NCBI GenBank assembly: GCA_028752905.1
Contig: JAQNBH010000006.1
Location: 31,099,447 to 31,163,446 of the forward strand
Direction of reading: 5' to 3'
From: Cladorhizidae sp. MBARI D1340-BT2
Taxonomy: Eukaryota; Porifera; Demospongiae; Poecilosclerida; Cladorhizidae
DNA: 64,000 bases
In this document: one piece after another, positions 61,406 through 64,000 of the stretch
Numbering within the stretch: position 1 is the first letter of the stretch
Layout of the letters: each line of letters begins with the position of its first letter
Notes under the pieces: generated by a model
Database searches by the model: none
What the model was told of the DNA's origin: nothing
What the model saw: only the letters and a program-made list of their open reading frames with translations
Position numbers and translations under genes: made by a program

Positions 61406-62224
61406 AAAAGACAGTGTTAGGATCATTCCAGACGACTTAGTTCCTTTCGTAGCAGAGGCTTAATTTTGAAGGTCGAGTGCCCTGTTATCTTTGCTTGACA
61501 GTTGTGACAAGGATAGTCCATGAAGGCTTGAATCTCTAATGCTATGTAAATAAGAATGGAATTGCTAACTGGATAATATTTATATCTTTATGCAAGCGTA
61601 CCATCAGGTAGGTAATTATTACTTCTAGTTATGTATTTGGAAATATGCAATAGTTTCCTACAAGCAGCATAAACAGATGCAGTATCACAAGCATTGTGTG
61701 TAGTATTAGCTACCTGCACAACAACACGCAATTTAAGTGAGATGCTTAGCAGTTCTTAGCAATGGCTACTAAACCATCATTCCTCGAATTCTTTCCTAGA
61801 CAGGGATTTGGAATCAGCAGCCACAACGACCATAGTGATAGGAATTCTTATAAGTTGCTGAAGTTTGTGAGGGAAGATGATTCTAAGATATAAGCAGTAA
61901 AAAAAAGTATAATTAAGCATGCTAGCTTGTAAAAAATAGAACACTACATCTGTCATCAGTGTTTGGATGAGCTATTGGAATAATGACTTGAGTATACCGA
62001 GAAGGATGCTGGGGACCTGTAAGTATTATGCAAATATTGATTCTTGTGATGTGTGCAACCAATGTTACAAGAACTATCTTTAATTGCATGAAAGATAATG
62101 CTACACTAACCATAAAGCAAGAGAGTATTATATTTTGTAAAAAAATATGATCATAGGCATTTTTGTAAACATTGAGACAACGTTTTGCTGATGTCTCAAA
62201 GTATAATGCACAGGGATAATAATA

Positions 62225-62330
62225 TTTATTACCACAATGCCCAGAACATTGTGTCAGTACTCTCCACAGAACACTTGTGGCACTGCCTTTCTAACTGCTT
62301 GAAGGCAATTGTTGCATCTCGCCAATTACA
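62225..62330 (+). repeat. Dispersed fragment related to 52655-52735
   Basis: tccacagaacacttgtggcactgcc, then gcttgaaggcaattgttgcat and caattaca, in the same order as in copy C near 52660-52730. Lies just outside arm B. Confidence 0.6.
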
Positions 62331-62391
62331 ATATATATGTTACCCGCAAACCGGGAATTTGCTCAATCCTAGGATCGCGATAACCAATCAG

Positions 62392-62675
62392 ATCGAAACA
62401 AGTTTTCTCCCACGTGGGAAGAGGTTGTAGTAAGGGAAATGGAAGGAGAGAATGCCTATGATGATTATCTTCAGCAAACCTTTCTTTCTGGAAGGAACCT
62501 TGGAAGCAAAACCATATCAAGAACAAAGGGACAAGCTGTTGTCAAATTTCTGAAAGGGGAGATGGCGAACAGTGATCCTAAATTCAATTTTTGGGTGAAA
62601 CAAAAATGTTTTTAACTTTTGGAGTACCCTGCTCCCGGGCTTAAGGATGCACTTTGTATACCAGCAAAGAAAAAG
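62392..62675 (+). pseudogene. Exon of a KRBA2-like/Ginger-type integrase protein (tentative)
   Basis: Acceptor aaccaatcag, donor gtatga. The phase-1 frame reads WEEVVVREMEGENAYDDYL, then TKGQAVVKFLKGE, FNFWVKQK, a TAA stop, then PAPGLKDALCIPAKKK. This order (KFxHWVKxK, PALGLxDVLCxPxKK) is what I remember from the N-terminal part of KRBA2-like proteins that carry a retroviral-type integrase. One in-frame stop at 62612-62614 suggests decay. The integrase core was not found downstream in 62.7-63.4 kb. Confidence 0.4.
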
Positions 62676-63473
62676 GTATGATTAAACCCAAATAGCCAGT
62701 GATATATTTTGTGAGACATATTTTGTTGTTAGACAGGTCTCCTTATTTTATAAGTTTAAAGCCACAAGTCAAGTGCCAATCTATTTCAAAGCCTGGATGA
62801 TAATAACAAAGACAAAACTTTGTTTAATTTATTGAAATCCAGTAGCCATTCGCTTCATGAGCCAGACCCTTTACTGAATCGCAGTTATACGGTGTCGTTT
62901 TAATCTAATTTTTTTTTCTGGATGAGAGTGACTCCTCCATCCTTGGTCATTATTGGAGAGTGGCTTACATTGAAGAGTTTCATACTATTTTGAATAGAGT
63001 GCACTGTGATGTTCAAGGTCATATGGGCTATAAAGACTCTAGCCGAGGTACAGAATGTCTATCATTTCTATATAAAAACAGATTCTATGCATGTGATCTT
63101 GTGTTTGAAATGTAGCCCTTGATGCATGCTCTCATTTTGGCACTCAAATATTGTAGGTACAGTGTAGAGCTCTACTGGTTCAACACCTAAAGATTGCACC
63201 AGAGATTGAAAATTGTGACTTACTCTCAGTTATATAAGCTGTGCATAATATGAGTATAGCTCATGTCAACCATAAAATGTTTTTAATCATGTGACCATGA
63301 ATATTTGAATTGAGGCAGGGTTTTATCTGGGGATATTGTTTTGGGGGGGAAACATTTGACAAATGTGTTAATAGCCACACGTGGTTCTTAATATGCCAAT
63401 AACACTAAGTGCAGTGGGCTAGGTTTGTCTGAGAGCACATGGAAGCTATAGCATGCTCTTTGATTGCTTTAAA
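62676..63473. other. No gene recognised
   Basis: No clear domain; possibly the decayed rest of the integrase-like gene or an intron. Confidence 0.4.
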
Positions 63474-64000
63474 ATGGATCTAAGAAAGTATTTTACTAAG
63501 AAAATACCTGTGCGCTTGACCCTGATTGCTCCACTAGTCCAAGAAATAAGCCTGAAACTGATGTAAGTGCTGGACTGCACTCTTTTGAGTCTGGTGGTGA
63601 TGAATCTGACAATAATGCAAGTTTGTCTGACATTGAAATGGATAATCCTCCAAAAAGGAAGAAAGTGGAAAAAACTAGCAGAAAGGAACAAGTCAAGCAA
63701 TCAAAGAAAAGAATGTCTTTCAATTCAAGGTTGTTACATCACTTCCCTTGGGTTCGACACGATTCAGCAATTGATGGGGCATTCTGTACCATCTGTGAGA
63801 AGTGGGGAAAGCCTCCCCTTCAAGTTCGAGGAGCTTGGGTACATGAGCGATTTAGAGCTTGGAAAAAGGCCAGAGAGAAAATGCAAGAGCATGCTAAGTC
63901 CAACTGGCACAAGGAGGCATGTTTACTGGCTTTAGAACACGAGCATTCCCAGAGAGAAGGTACGATTATTGAGCAGATACAGTCTGTTTCAAGAAGACAA
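63474..64000 (+). pseudogene. TTF-type zinc finger, hAT-derived protein (ZMYM/ZNF862-like), cut by window
   Basis: ATG at 63474 begins MDLRKYFTKK, a start style common in hAT/ZMYM-like proteins. After a frameshift (near 63505) the frame stays open to the edge: an acidic-basic linker (GGDESDNNASLSDIEMDNPP, KRKKVEK), then a TTF-type finger at about 63735-63940 (FPWVRHDS, FCTICEKWGK, WVHERFRAWKKAREKM, HAKSNWHKEA). The C-x2-C and H-x5-H spacing fit. The transposase body would lie beyond 64000. With the frameshift it is probably decayed, unless an intron lies there. Confidence 0.62.

Larger units (their letters stand above)
55603..61916 (-). repeat. Arm B of the 6.3-kb inverted repeat
   Basis: Reverse complement of arm A (37875-44141). 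Inner end: taaagaagctaat at 55603. Outer end: agtataattaa at 61906-61916. Identity looks above 90 per cent by eye through most of the length. Contains the mirror images of cassettes A1-A3 on the minus strand and the mirror 89-codon ORF on the plus strand. Confidence 0.92.

Overview
The window looks like animal (metazoan) nuclear DNA. It is AT-rich and repeat-dense, with short exons bounded by GT-AG splice signals, a Death domain exon and remains of many eukaryotic transposon families. A marine invertebrate, perhaps a sponge, fits best, but nothing here fixes the species. There are no operons, rRNA or tRNA genes that I can see. Everything below was read by eye; no alignment or search was run.

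Layout. 1-1.94 kb is a giant TTA microsatellite. 1.95-3.8 kb is a decayed minus-strand LINE. 4.15-5.5 kb is a decayed CobW-type (G3E) GTPase copy with a broken P-loop. 8.5-10.2 kb holds several satellites. 10.7-14.3 kb is a decayed Ty3-type LTR retrotransposon whose integrase lies before its reverse transcriptase and whose RNase H runs into the polypurine tract. 14.4-17.5 kb is mostly minisatellite. 18.7-22 kb carries foldback elements. 23.07-26.13 kb is a hAT transposon with recognisable ends. 26.6-28.5 kb is a piggyBac transposase. 30.0-31.6 kb is a minus-strand tyrosine-recombinase retroelement remnant.

The most interesting part is 34.3-61.9 kb. It seems to hold a multi-exon plus-strand gene: a coiled-coil exon built of 14-residue repeats, several tiny exons, repeated two-exon cassettes, and a Death domain exon. 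Each cassette has an alpha exon (62-74 nt, splice phase 1 to 0, GLP motifs) and a beta exon (almost always exactly 40 nt, phase 0 to 1, with Y-E-N-P or Y-E-I-P). A whole cassette is a multiple of three, so cassettes can be added or skipped without breaking the frame. The Death exon starts in phase 1, the phase in which beta exons end. The tyrosine motifs fit the YxxP class bound by Crk-type SH2 domains. My hypothesis is a signalling adaptor or receptor tail with variable numbers of phosphotyrosine motifs joined to a Death domain.

The same locus has been heavily rearranged. About 6.3 kb (37.88-44.14 kb, arm A) recurs as a near-identical inverted copy (55.60-61.92 kb, arm B). An older direct copy (52.44-55.60 kb, copy C) abuts arm B. 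Some cassettes in arm B carry frameshifts or stops where arm A is open. The window ends with a KRBA2-like integrase exon candidate and the start of a second TTF-finger hAT-type gene that runs off the edge.
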